Counted from the stretch's first letter, positions 40,116-48,787 are shown. The stretch is 64,000 nucleotides of DNA from an uncultured Muribaculaceae bacterium (GCA_910589055.1 CAJURN010000004.1:62001-126000), one strand, 5' to 3'. Notes: generated by a model not told the origin, from the letters alone. A program made the numbers and translations.

Positions 40116-41780
40116 ATGACAAAACCTCTACTCCCCAAAGCCCTCCTCAGCTCCATTTTACTCTTTCTGCTCACCATCCTTGCCGCTCCTGAAGCTAAAG
40201 CGACTCTGTACAGCTATTGCAAAGTCGTTTCCGACAATCCTGAAGGCGGATTGGTATTTGCATCCAAAAGTTCAAGCACTCCTGCCGACAGCAAATATGT
40301 TGCCGAAATGACAACTGACCCACAGAGTACCGGACAATTCCTGGGCATACCGTCAAGCGCTACCCACACATGGTATATCTTTGCCAAGGCCAATCCCGGC
40401 TACGTATTTGCCGGATGGAAAAGCGGAAGCACCGAAACCATGGACAATCCCCATGAATACGGCACAACAACATATACCACTACTTCTCCCGGAACAAGTT
40501 CGACATGGACAGCCCATTTCATAAAGGAACCGGCTGCCACAGGCACAACAAACCTACCGTACGGTCTTCCCAAAATCAGCCCGGAAGAAAACAGCATCGG
40601 CGATGAAGTGACTGTAAGCTACTCCGTGCCTACACTTCCCAAGTACCAGCACGTGAAGAATGTGATGGTAGAATTCGACCATTGGGAAGATGAAAACGGC
40701 AATATACTCTCCTACGACAGCGAGTTCAAATACACCCTCGACCGCAAAATAACTTTCAAGGCCGTAATCCGGGAACTTGGAGGTGTGCCGCAAGTGGGTA
40801 AGTATTACCGCATCCGTTGCTTCAGCAACCGCGTACTCACAATGGAAGGCAAGTATAGCGCCACGATGCCAATAGCTGGTGGCGAAACTGTGGATCCGAC
40901 ACTTCTGCGTTGGGCTCTCCCCTTGGATTTCAACCCGGCTGACTTCAACACTAACGGCAGCCTTACCAACCTTGCCTACCCCCGCACCGACACTATCCGT
41001 CCAATATGCCCGGAAGCATCTCCTAACACCATATTTTATATAAAATCAGGAACAGCCAAGACCGATCAACTTACAAAAGTCGTACTCGAATCGCAGGGGG
41101 CAGATACAAAGACCCTGACGAGTAATAAGACACTTGATTTCCTGCGTATGCACAACGACTTTTACGGCTATTTCGGATTCAAAAGTTCTGCCGTTAGTCA
41201 GGCCGGTTTCAAAATGACTTACAACAATTACGGTTGCGACGTCTATCTCGGTTCATTCGGCGAGTCCGATCCCTATTGCGCAATGGCCGTGCAACCAATA
41301 GACGAGGAGCACATGGACTATTTCTGGTTCGGAGCCAAGCCCGATGAGGATATGTTCTTCGAAGGCGGCTACTGGACGAGCATGTACACCGGATTCCCAT
41401 ACGAATGTCGCGACGGTGTGGAAGCCTATTATATAAAGGAGTCGGCCACAGCAAACGGTCAGCTCTACGCAGTGCTCACCCGTGTTGACGCCGACCGCGT
41501 TCCGGCCAATTCCGCCGTGCTTCTCAAATGCAAGAGCCTCGACACCAAAGAAAACCGTCTGCTGCCACTCAATCCCTCCGAAAGTGTGGCCGACCTCACC
41601 GGCAACCTGCTCAAAGGCGAATTTCAGCTCTACACCAACGCCAATGGCGACGGCCATAAACTCGCCGATGCCAACACGCGCGTGCTCGGCATCAACAGCA
41701 TAGGCGAAGTCGGCTTTTACAAACTTCCGGCTAAAGCCAACGGAATCTACCCCGAATTCACAGCCAACAAGGCATACCTT
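40116..41780 (+). pseudogene. N-terminal part of a secreted protein gene split by the mobile element
   Basis: The first 555 codons encode a signal peptide (MTKPLLPKALLSSILLFLLTILAAPEAKA), two InlB/Flg_new-like modules (YVFAGWKSGSTETMDN, FDHWEDENGNILS), and the GGYWTSMYTGFPYECR and NLLKGEFQLY blocks seen in the paralog at 12820-14616. At 41780, after ...NKAYL, the frame enters the inserted element and ends 13 codons later (stop at 41817-41819) in foreign sequence. The missing C-terminus is at 50280-50507, in the same reading phase. The native protein would be about 630 residues with the GxIYIxNG tail. The truncated product lacks that tail and, if type IX export depends on it, would not be exported properly. 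Confidence 0.85.
41773..41780 (+). other. Left attachment core CATACCTT
   Basis: The 8-bp sequence recurs at 50272-50279 in direct orientation. Removing everything between the copies plus one copy restores the host gene in frame (AYL then DLSSF). Confidence 0.75.
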
Positions 41781-41836
41781 AACTTCTTTTGTGGCGCATA
41801 TTTATCTATTATACAATAAGTTACAAATTTGAGTAT

Positions 41837-41854
41837 GTACTAAGATTGTACTAA
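41837..41854 (+). other. Left-end integrase arm-type repeats
   Basis: Two direct copies of GTACTAA (41837-41843 and 41848-41854), 11 bp apart, lie within ATGTACTAAGATTGTACTAA. The same paired repeat occurs near the right end at 50140-50157 in the same orientation. Confidence 0.6.
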
Positions 41855-41990
41855 TTAGTTGGATAAATCGAAAGACGTGACTTCGATTTTGGTATTTTTA
41901 AGGGCTGTTAGCTATTTTTAGTTGGATTTATTTTCGGTGCAATTCTCGGATTTCTTTGGGTAGTACACCCTCTGATTCAAAGAATTTTAG

Positions 41991-42250
41991 TAATTTTGCA
42001 GTTGGAGTGAGGCAACTCAGTCCGCGACATATTGAAAAATACGAAGCGTTATGCTCATCTTGTGAAGTGAAAACGTAGGAAATTTTCGACTTGATACAAG
42101 AGATGGCATAGTGGTTCTCACGCGCATAGCGTGGGCTGCTATTGTTACATCTGTATCAAAGGTTTCCTACGACCCTCACTTTAGACGTGGCATAGTTGGC
42201 TCACGTTTTCTTTGAATACCAACTGCCAATGAGCCTATGGCATAAAAATT
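41991..42250 (+). ncRNA. Nested-stem structured RNA or leader upstream of the cargo operon
   Basis: A -7 box TAATTTTG (41991-41998) is followed by about 250 bases with nested perfect pairings. These are GAAAACG (42069-42075) with CGTTTTC (42204-42210); CGTAGGAAA (42074-42082) with TTTCCTACG (42163-42171); TTGATACA (42091-42098) with TGTATCAA (42152-42159); and CACGC (42119-42123) with GCGTG (42129-42133). TGGCATAGT is repeated at 42104 and 42188. There is no open frame of note. The first two stems overlap by two bases, so they may be alternatives. It could be an independent RNA or a long regulatory 5' leader of the 42258 gene. Confidence 0.6.
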
Positions 42251-42257
42251 AAATTGA

Positions 42258-42728
42258 ATGAGAAAAAAGGTAAAACTCAGCGCTTGGAGCACAATTATGA
42301 CCTTGATAGGTCTTATTGTTCTTTTAGCGGCATTTTGTTTCGCTAAAGATTCATTGGCAAAATACATAGTAGTTGGCGCACTTGTCGTCCTTTGTTTTAC
42401 AGCTCTTTGTTATATGCCATTATCTATTTCCGTCAAGAATGGCGTATTAAACATCAATCGACCTCTGAAAATAAAGTCAATTCCATTGAGTTTGATTACA
42501 TCTGTAGAATTGTATTCTCCGACAATGGCATCAAGACGCATTTGCGGAAGCGGTGGTTGGTTTGGATATTACGGATGGTTCAAAGAACCCTCAATCGGAA
42601 AATATTTTGCATACTATGGCAAAGCCTCCGATTGTTTTCTTGTCACATTGAAAGATGGTAAAAAGTACGTTCTCGGATGTGAGGCTCCTAACGAAATTGT
42701 AGAATATATTAATAAACACATCAAATAA
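42258..42728 (+). CDS. Membrane-anchored PH-like domain protein (cargo)
   Basis: The 156-residue protein has a basic start, two adjacent membrane helices (about 10-30 and 35-55), then a soluble domain (about 60-156). The latter carries SRRICGSGGWFGYYGWFKEPSIGKYFAYYG and ends VLGCEAPNEIVEYINKHIK. The GSGGxFGYxGxF...GKYxAY pattern is that of bacterial PH-like domains in Bacteroidota membrane proteins. Such domains probably mediate protein or membrane contacts; no enzymatic residues are apparent. It is the first of three cargo genes and starts 14 bp before the next gene. The codons are AT-richer than chromosomal neighbours, consistent with acquisition. Confidence 0.65.
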   Translation: MRKKVKLSAWSTIMTLIGLIVLLAAFCFAKDSLAKYIVVGALVVLCFTALCYMPLSISVKNGVLNINRPLKIKSIPLSLITSVELYSPTMASRRICGSGGWFGYYGWFKEPSIGKYFAYYGKASDCFLVTLKDGKKYVLGCEAPNEIVEYINKHIK

Positions 42729-42742
42729 CAATTCACGTTCCA

Positions 42743-43867
42743 ATGAGAAAAATATTCTCCATAATTTCGATGCTATGCTGTTTCTGTATGTTTGCAGAAA
42801 CCAAAGCTCCCGATATCTTTCAAGTAGATATTTCATCTGCTAAACAGTACCTGAATATGGCCAACCAAGCTGCTAATGGCACTATGCTAACAGAATCAGA
42901 TTGGAATAATCTATTTGCTTCACCTGCCTATAAAGCATTATTCACTAAAGTAGATTGGAACAAGGATGAGTTTGAAAACAACGTGAAGAATGCTTTCAAC
43001 ATTGTTTATGACCCGTCTAAAACTACGTTATGTGATAGTATTGCAAGACAGTTGGATAACATTGACTTATCAACGTTAGAATCAGAATTGCCGTTTTTTG
43101 TTTCGACTGCACTCAGTGTGAAGAATAACCTTCAAATTTATTCCTCAATTCTTGAATCATTCGATACAGACAAGGTCGTTACTGAGGCTAACAAATTGGC
43201 ATTAAGCTTAGTCCCAAACAATGGAGCTGGTCTTGAACCAGAATCTTGTCCGATATACTTTATTGTATGGGATTTAGAATGTCGAGCACTCGGAGACGCT
43301 TTATTCCTTGATGTCAATACATTCTTTCATGATGGACTTCAAGCAGCAACAGAGTCGTTGGCCCATGAAATGCACCATTTCTATCTTATGCCAGTGTTCA
43401 ACACTGTGTATAAAGATGATGTGATGGATGGTGCGGTTTTGTTTCTCGTAAACAATATGAGAGAGGGAGTGGCGGATATTCTCAATAAGAAACAAATGCC
43501 TCTTACATCTCTTGCTCCTTACGGAAAGCGGATGCTTGAAATTTACAATGCGGATTATGAAAACTCGCCAGAAGTCTTAGCGGAAATTGATAAAATTACG
43601 TGTGATTATCTCGATGGCAAACTTGATATGGAGCAATATTTTCAAAAATCATTTGGTTGTGTTCATTTTGAAGGGCATACAACAGGAGATTATATGGTGT
43701 TCCTTATACGAGATCAACTTGGTGTAGAGGCAGTCGTAGAGAGTGTTGGTGACCTTGACAAATTCATTGACAACTACAATATAGCTGCCGAAAAAGCAGG
43801 AAAATATAAATTTTCAGACCGTTTCACTGAACACATTCATAAAGTATCTACTTCCGCGAAAAGATAA
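42743..43867 (+). CDS. Secreted HExxH metallopeptidase-like protein (cargo)
   Basis: The 374-residue protein has an N-terminal signal-like segment (MRKIFSIISMLCCFCMFAE). Its catalytic signature is ESLAHEMHHFYL: His208, Glu209 and His212 form HExxH, and Glu241 in NNMREGVADIL stands where gluzincins place the third Zn ligand. The arrangement resembles the putative Zn-dependent protease family DUF5700, although I could not verify this by search. The rest is helix-rich. It should act outside the cytoplasm. Sitting between two membrane proteins in a mobile element, it could process an envelope or foreign protein; the substrate is unknown. It ends 2 bases before the next gene. Confidence 0.7.
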   Translation: MRKIFSIISMLCCFCMFAETKAPDIFQVDISSAKQYLNMANQAANGTMLTESDWNNLFASPAYKALFTKVDWNKDEFENNVKNAFNIVYDPSKTTLCDSIARQLDNIDLSTLESELPFFVSTALSVKNNLQIYSSILESFDTDKVVTEANKLALSLVPNNGAGLEPESCPIYFIVWDLECRALGDALFLDVNTFFHDGLQAATESLAHEMHHFYLMPVFNTVYKDDVMDGAVLFLVNNMREGVADILNKKQMPLTSLAPYGKRMLEIYNADYENSPEVLAEIDKITCDYLDGKLDMEQYFQKSFGCVHFEGHTTGDYMVFLIRDQLGVEAVVESVGDLDKFIDNYNIAAEKAGKYKFSDRFTEHIHKVSTSAKR

Positions 43868-43869
43868 TT

Positions 43870-44088
43870 ATGGTAAGCAATCGAGTAAAACGTAATATTT
43901 CGGGCGCACTCCTTGTTGTGGGTATATTGTGTGTCATAGCTCGTGGTTGGAATTTAGCTACTAATTCGACCTCAGGATACGCTTGGTTTGAAACCGGAGG
44001 TATGGCTCTACTTACATATTTGTGCTTCGACAACTTCTGTATATATTATCGTAGAGTAAAAAAGGGCATCAAATTTGGCTCAAACTGA
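43870..44088 (+). CDS. Small two-helix membrane protein (cargo)
   Basis: A 72-residue protein with two predicted membrane helices (about 10-27 and 42-60), a basic start and a basic end (YYRRVKKGIKFGSN). It begins 2 bases after the peptidase stop, so it is coupled to it. No family was recognised. Small membrane proteins in such positions may be immunity, anchor or regulatory partners of the secreted enzyme, but there is no direct evidence. A strong hairpin follows at 44098. Confidence 0.6.
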   Translation: MVSNRVKRNISGALLVVGILCVIARGWNLATNSTSGYAWFETGGMALLTYLCFDNFCIYYRRVKKGIKFGSN

Positions 44089-44097
44089 AAAACCTGT

Positions 44098-44136
44098 ATT
44101 CAGCCCGACGAGAAAAAGTTTTTCGCCGGGCTGAAT
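44098..44136. terminator. Bidirectional terminator between cargo operon and relaxase
   Basis: ATTCAGCCCG (44098-44107) pairs with CGGGCTGAAT (44127-44136), and the inner GAAAAA/GTTTTTC extends the stem and gives a T-run when read in either direction. It lies between convergent genes. Confidence 0.75.
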
Positions 44137-44154
44137 CGTGTTCATCAGATTGGA

Positions 44155-45516
44155 CTAATGATGCAAGCCTTTTCCTTGTCTGGGTTGTGGTTGACGAAAT
44201 CCCATCTTTTCAAGTAGTTTCCGAGCCATATCTTTGAACCACTGAAAAACACTTACTCCGTCAATCTTGAGTTCAAATGTGTGCTTGTTATCGGCACTCC
44301 TCTCAAGTTTTGCCCAAGAGCCTTCCGTGCGGAAACTCTGCTGATGTTCGTGGGAGTATAGTTGACCTTTGAAGCCTATTTTCTCAAAGCTGAGGATTCT
44401 GTGTACGTAACTGTCAGGGAAGCCGATGGAGGTGCAATATCTGCCCCAGAACAAAAGGTCTGAGACATCGGGTAAATATCGCTCAATGTCAGCCTTGTAC
44501 TTTGCTAAGTCTGCATCCTGCGCTGTCTGCACTTTCCGCATTTTCTGCATTTCCAGACGTGCGATGTCGTCAGCGAGTTTCGCGTTGGACTGCTCCAGCT
44601 CATCATGCTGCTCAACAAGTTCAGTCACTTTTGGGACAAGGGAATTGTTGGCGGTGACAAGCATGTTGTTCTCTTCTACAAGCGTCTCATTCTCTTTACT
44701 GAGTCTGTCATTGGCACTCTTGTAGATTTCATTCTTGCCGATAAGGAGATTTGTCTCTTGCTGAATTTTATCCTTGCTGGCCTCCAACGATTTTTTCTCC
44801 CGACTGACTTTTTTCTTTTCAGTGGTAAGTTCTGCCACCTCGCTTTCAAGTTCTCTCTTGTTCCGTTGGAGATTGCGGTAGTATTCCTGCTGATCTACAT
44901 GACGAGCCAATGAACCTCGTTCGCCACGTTCCAATCCGTACTTCTTCACCGCCTGCGCATACTCATCCTGACAGAGCGTGAGATTTTCGGGAGTGGCAAT
45001 TTCATTGGCACACAGTCTTGCCGTCCCTTTCGGTTTGGTGCGGTATCGTTTCTTGACCTTTGCCTCCCGGGCTGCACGTTCTCTCTCGGTGGTGACTATG
45101 GGTACAATGACGATGTGCAGATGGGGCGTTGTCTCATCCATGTGGAGAACCGCTCCCACAACATTCTCCCTGCCGAATTTGTCTTGTGCCCACCTGGCAC
45201 TGTCGTTCAGCCAACCCTCGAACTTACCCTCCTTGATAAGTTCTTCCATCTTGTCATGGTCTGAAGACATTACAGCCGTCAGACACCGGACTTGATTCTT
45301 GCCAACCTTACGTGCAAGGCCTGCATGGGCGATTCGGTATTCCACGGCTTCGGCTATCGTCTTGCAGCCGGGTGGCAGTTTGACGATGTCGTAGCGGTTG
45401 AGGTGACTGAGTTCAGCCCGCGCATTGTCGGGATGATGTCTGCGCTCGATGTGAAGACCGAGCGAGTTGATTCCGCCTTTCGGCTTCCTCATGTTGAATA
45501 CTGCGTAGTGTTTCAT
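44155..45516 (-). CDS. MobV-family relaxase (Pre/Mob plasmid recombination-type mobilization protein)
   Basis: The 453-residue protein starts MKHYAVFNMRKPKGGINSLGLHIER and contains HMDETTPHLH (residues 125-134), the HxDExxPHxH metal-binding signature of MobV relaxases. After the N-terminal relaxase domain (about 1-200) comes a long coiled coil (about 215-330) with regular E/K/L heptads, then a C-terminal domain of unknown role (to 453). It should nick the element at oriT, presumably in the gene-free DNA just upstream (45517-45920), for transfer by a helper conjugation system. It is transcribed toward the cargo terminator at 44098. Confidence 0.9.
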   Translation of the reverse strand: MKHYAVFNMRKPKGGINSLGLHIERRHHPDNARAELSHLNRYDIVKLPPGCKTIAEAVEYRIAHAGLARKVGKNQVRCLTAVMSSDHDKMEELIKEGKFEGWLNDSARWAQDKFGRENVVGAVLHMDETTPHLHIVIVPIVTTERERAAREAKVKKRYRTKPKGTARLCANEIATPENLTLCQDEYAQAVKKYGLERGERGSLARHVDQQEYYRNLQRNKRELESEVAELTTEKKKVSREKKSLEASKDKIQQETNLLIGKNEIYKSANDRLSKENETLVEENNMLVTANNSLVPKVTELVEQHDELEQSNAKLADDIARLEMQKMRKVQTAQDADLAKYKADIERYLPDVSDLLFWGRYCTSIGFPDSYVHRILSFEKIGFKGQLYSHEHQQSFRTEGSWAKLERSADNKHTFELKIDGVSVFQWFKDMARKLLEKMGFRQPQPRQGKGLHH

Positions 45517-45920
45517 AGGAGGGAGATGTCAAGGCGTGAAACAATCGCAGTGTCTAAATACGGCTTCCGATTAAGCCGTTTCGGGGTTCTCCAAGGGGTG
45601 TCACCCTTGGGCATACGGAGGACATTTTTAGCGTGGTCACAGACCATGCGGCTCGAAAAATTCCATAGTATGCTAATGAATTTACAGCAGGGGTAAATTC
45701 CGTGCAGCCGCAGCACGGATGGAACTGCACCTCCATAGAGGTGATACAGTGGTGCACCGGTGGCAGTCTGAGCCACGGACGCAGGGTCGTTTATCGAGTA
45801 TCTCATACGGTTTTGTGTGGGGATAGTACCCCCTGTCATTTTTGACGTTTTGACGCAATGGGGCGGCTTTGCCATTCTCATTGAAAATGACAAAACGACA
45901 ATAATGACAAGGGGTAAAGT
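45517..45920. other. Probable oriT region, 404 bp without genes
   Basis: Between the DUF3987 and mob genes lie several perfect hairpins: CGGCTT/AAGCCG (45561-45566, 45573-45578), CCAAGGG/CCCTTGG (45591-45597, 45604-45610), CCGTGC/GCACGG and CACCTC-CATA-GAGGTG (about 45700-45740), and GGGG/CCCC (about 45817-45832). The position next to a MobV gene and hairpin density fit an origin of transfer. The nick site cannot be placed with confidence. Confidence 0.5.
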
Positions 45921-47462
45921 TTATAATTTGGAATAGACTCCGTGTGAAACGTGACGGAAAAGGATACCGCAGTTACGGCTCAGAAACCGCTGGAACGTGC
46001 GGGCCAACATTCCGTTTTTCTCGGCGATGGCGATGCCCTCGGCGGTGGTGAACCTTTCTGGCAAATCGTAAATGACCGCGACCTCCTGCTCTTTCATTGA
46101 GTCCTCGGCCACGACACGCTGGACAGCGGCAGCCGTGACACGGAAGTATTCAGTCAGACTTATCGCACGCTCGACAATGCCGATGTCGATTGCTTTCTTC
46201 TCATCGCCACACGCCCAATCTGAGAGTGCCAGCAAAAGACAATAGCGGACGGCATAGATTTCCAACTTGCTCGCTATTGATGTCAGTGTGTCGTTGCCCT
46301 CGCGGTTGCACCGCTCGGCCACATCATTCTGCCATGAGAAAAGACGGTCAAGAGCATCGGAGGAAAAGGGCATCATCTCCGGCTGAATCTCGCCATGCTC
46401 CCCAATGGTGGGTGCAATATCAATCAGTCTGCCGAGAATGGATTTCCATTCAGCTGCGATGTCGAATGCCGGGGCCTTGCGCTCGCGGTTCCATTTCACC
46501 TTTCTCTGGTCGGAGGGCATCACATAGAGTATGCGCTCCATGAATCCGTTGGCATTACGGTTGTTTCCGGCAAGCTCCACCAAAATCTTTGGCTGGATCG
46601 TGCCGATTACGCAAAGGAACGGATTCCTGATGAACACGCCGCTTTGACTGCTCTTGCGGTCGGACATGGCTACCTTGTGGTTGAACACCGACATCCAGAA
46701 CTCTGATTCCGAGCCGTTGTTGTAGCGGTTGAAGTTCTTGAACCATCCGGCAAGTTCATCGGAAACGAGGCACAGACCGCGGGGATTCTCCGAGAGAATG
46801 CGGTGGACGGCTTCGGGTGTAACGTCCTGCATTGTGAAACGCTTCCTTATCGGTTCGACCGGATTCTGCTCATAGCCGTTGGCTGTTCTTTCTTTCAGTG
46901 GCAGTTCCATTGCCGCATTGAAGCGTTTGAGTGCTTCGGCATGGAGTGCCTCCTGCTCCGCATCATGGTCAAGCAACGGCTGCATGGCGAAACTCAGAGG
47001 ATGGCTCTTGTTTGAGCCGGGCGAGCCTACAAGGGCAACGAAAAGAATGACATATTCTTTCCATCCTGTCATGTGCTCCACCGCGTGGGTGTTTCCGACT
47101 GCCGCAGCCATTGCCGTGAGCATAGACCCTGCGAGATAATCAGCAGGAAAACCAAGAGTGGCGTTGGCCTCATTTATGATGCCTTGTAATCTTGAATGCA
47201 AGACATCAAGGGGAAACTTGTTGGTTATCCGTTGATTAACCGAGGTTGCCGTACAGCCGTCTTGATTGCAGGTGGTTAGACCATTGGCTGATTGTTCAGC
47301 CCCTTTGATTGCAACCGTATCAATGTGAGTAGTCATATCAGCGGTTTCAGTCGCTTCAGTGATCGTAGTCGCTTTGCTCTTCTTGGTGGCGGTGGATGTT
47401 TTCTTCCTGCTGGCACCGGAAGTATTGGCGGTGGGCTTGGATGTTATTTTTTCCTCTTTCAT
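45921..47462 (-). CDS. DUF3987 protein, replication/helicase-like
   Basis: The 513-residue protein opens with a Lys/Thr-rich, disordered stretch (1-70). It then has the DUF3987 core with a P-loop-like FVALVGSPGSNKSHPLSF (about 137-154), ENPRGLCLVSDELAGWFKNFNRY (Walker-B-like region), and MEDS/VAVIYDLPERFTTAEGIAIAEKNG near the end, where a winged-helix-like fold is likely. DUF3987 proteins are common on Bacteroidota mobile elements and are thought to be primase/helicase-related replication factors. Its start overlaps the stop of the HTH gene (47459-47462), so both are coupled. Together with the TTCCG array this suggests the excised element may replicate. Confidence 0.8.
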   Translation of the reverse strand: MKEEKITSKPTANTSGASRKKTSTATKKSKATTITEATETADMTTHIDTVAIKGAEQSANGLTTCNQDGCTATSVNQRITNKFPLDVLHSRLQGIINEANATLGFPADYLAGSMLTAMAAAVGNTHAVEHMTGWKEYVILFVALVGSPGSNKSHPLSFAMQPLLDHDAEQEALHAEALKRFNAAMELPLKERTANGYEQNPVEPIRKRFTMQDVTPEAVHRILSENPRGLCLVSDELAGWFKNFNRYNNGSESEFWMSVFNHKVAMSDRKSSQSGVFIRNPFLCVIGTIQPKILVELAGNNRNANGFMERILYVMPSDQRKVKWNRERKAPAFDIAAEWKSILGRLIDIAPTIGEHGEIQPEMMPFSSDALDRLFSWQNDVAERCNREGNDTLTSIASKLEIYAVRYCLLLALSDWACGDEKKAIDIGIVERAISLTEYFRVTAAAVQRVVAEDSMKEQEVAVIYDLPERFTTAEGIAIAEKNGMLARTFQRFLSRNCGILFRHVSHGVYSKL

Positions 47463-47899
47463 CGGCGACCTCCTTTCTTCGTTGTATCAGCCGGAGATAG
47501 ATAGCCCACGGTGTTGCCGCTGACAAGTTTGCTCTCCGCCCAGACAAGCAACTCATCTTTCTTGAAGTGGAGTTTATTGCCGAACTTGTAGAACGGGATG
47601 CCGCTTTCGGGGTCGCTCGTCATCTTGTAGAGCTGACCTTTTTTCATCGGATAGCCGTTCTCTTTGAGAAAAGCCAACGCACCCTCCGAATCGAGGGAAT
47701 TGGAGTCATTCTTTTTCTCGCCCTTTGCAGCCTCCGCTATTGCGGAGAGCAGACCGTTGCGGTCGAGATACTCGTCAACCGCACCCTTCACGATGAGGGC
47801 GAGAGCCTCCATGAAGGGCATTGTCATCAGTTCTTGAAGATTCATAACTGTACGTGGATAAGTGGTGTTTGGGGAATGAAAAATTTTACTATCGCTCAT
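47459..47899 (-). CDS. Helix-turn-helix excisionase/DNA-binding protein
   Basis: A 146-residue protein. The N-terminal half is helical (ELMTMPFMEALALIVKGAVDEYL), and the C-terminal half holds a MerR/excisionase-type HTH: ALAFLKENGYPMKKGQLYKMTSDPESGIPFYKFGNKLHFKKDELLVWAESK (read as consecutive pieces, residues 75-125). Such HTH_17-like proteins accompany integrases in Bacteroidota and may serve as recombination directionality or replication-initiation factors. An ATG at 47845 (MNLQEL) is an alternative start. A TATCTTTG box at 48030-48037 and a large leader hairpin precede it, and the DUF3987 gene overlaps its stop. Confidence 0.75.
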   Translation of the reverse strand: MSDSKIFHSPNTTYPRTVMNLQELMTMPFMEALALIVKGAVDEYLDRNGLLSAIAEAAKGEKKNDSNSLDSEGALAFLKENGYPMKKGQLYKMTSDPESGIPFYKFGNKLHFKKDELLVWAESKLVSGNTVGYLSPADTTKKGGRR

Positions 47900-47976
47900 C
47901 GTTTAAGGTGGATGAAATGATATGAAGGGTCTTCTTCATACGCGTCTTGGGGGTGTTGTCAGTCAATGGTTAACTG

Positions 47977-48037
47977 CGTCACTCAGCCCGACGACTACAC
48001 CCGGAGGGAAAAAGGCTGAATGACGATTGCAAAGATA
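47977..48037 (-). promoter_or_regulatory. Promoter and leader hairpin of the HTH-DUF3987 operon
   Basis: TATCTTTG on the minus strand (48037-48030) fits the -7 consensus. Directly after it the leader can fold CGTCATTCAGCC (48025-48014) with GGCTGAGTGACG (47988-47977), 11 of 12 paired, loop rich in T and C. The hairpin may attenuate the operon. Confidence 0.55.
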
Positions 48038-48545
48038 GTAAGTGACTTTCGTCATGCTGACACGCAAAATGCGGCAGAATATAGAAATATTATTTATTTT
48101 CGCCCGGATTGCCCTGACCGGAAGGGCAATAAAAAAGCGGGGCCTTGCCACACTGCGCTTGATTGCGCTCCTTTGGCGAGGTCTCGTAAACGTATATTTC
48201 CTTATGTCCACCCTTTGCGTGGGTGATGTGGCAGGGGTGCAACGGATGCCACCGTTCCTTATACGGTGATTCGGTCCTGCTGCGGTGTGGATACTCTTTT
48301 GGCTATGCCACCGCGCACCAATCCCTATGCGTGTTCTTGCGGAACACACGGGAGGCGCATTTTGCCGAGGTCAGTGAATGATGTGGCTATCGCCACCTGA
48401 CCGAATTTTCTAACACCAACGAAAAGAAAAAGGTTCAGTGCGGTATGGTAAAATGGTTATTTTTTATTTCCCAAGCCCTTTCTTCTTGCCGGATTCTTTT
48501 TTCAGCGGCAAAGATAATATGCTCATGTCGGGATTTCCAAATTTT

Positions 48546-48602
48546 TTCGGTGCTGTTCCGTGATTTTCCGTTTTAGTTCCGAGGTTTTCCGTTCCTTTTC
48601 CG
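48546..48602 (+). repeat. Helically phased TTCCG array (iteron-like)
   Basis: TTCCG occurs at 48556, 48566, 48577, 48587 and 48598, spacings 10, 11, 10 and 11 bp, with an imperfect TTCGG at 48546 (10 bp before). All copies therefore face one side of the helix, as expected for cooperative protein binding. It lies between the HTH/DUF3987 operon and the integrase gene. Confidence 0.65.
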
Positions 48603-48641
48603 TACTTTTCAAGACATTCATTGATTCATATATTAGCAAAA

Positions 48642-48665
48642 GCCACCGGGATCCCTCCCGATGGC
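48642..48665 (-). terminator. Terminator of the integrase gene
   Basis: On the minus strand GCCATCGGGA pairs with TCCCGGTGGC around a short loop (one mismatch) and is followed by TTTTGCTAA. It lies 122 bases after the integrase stop. Confidence 0.6.
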
Positions 48666-48787
48666 CACCACTAAATCCACGTCAAGAATGAAACAAAAAC
48701 ATTATGACGTTGAATTATATCGCAAATATAGTCTTTTATTCTCAGTTACACAAGGATAAACATTCCACCGAGAAAAAAGGTTGCCCG

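Larger units (their letters stand above)
41821..42257 (+). other. 437-bp gene-free left end of the element
   Basis: It contains the arm-type repeats (41837-41854), an AT-rich stretch to 41990, and the structured RNA candidate (41991-42250). No coding sequence was recognised. Confidence 0.55.
47900..48787. other. 888-bp gene-free region of the element
   Basis: It contains the HTH operon promoter and leader hairpin (47977-48037), a perfect ATTGCCCT/AGGGCAAT hairpin (48108-48130), a nested hairpin GGTCAG..GTGGC-TATC-GCCAC-CTGACC (48369-48402), the phased TTCCG array (48546-48602) and the integrase terminator (48642-48665). Short open frames exist but none looks like a gene. It is a candidate origin or control region. 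Confidence 0.55.
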
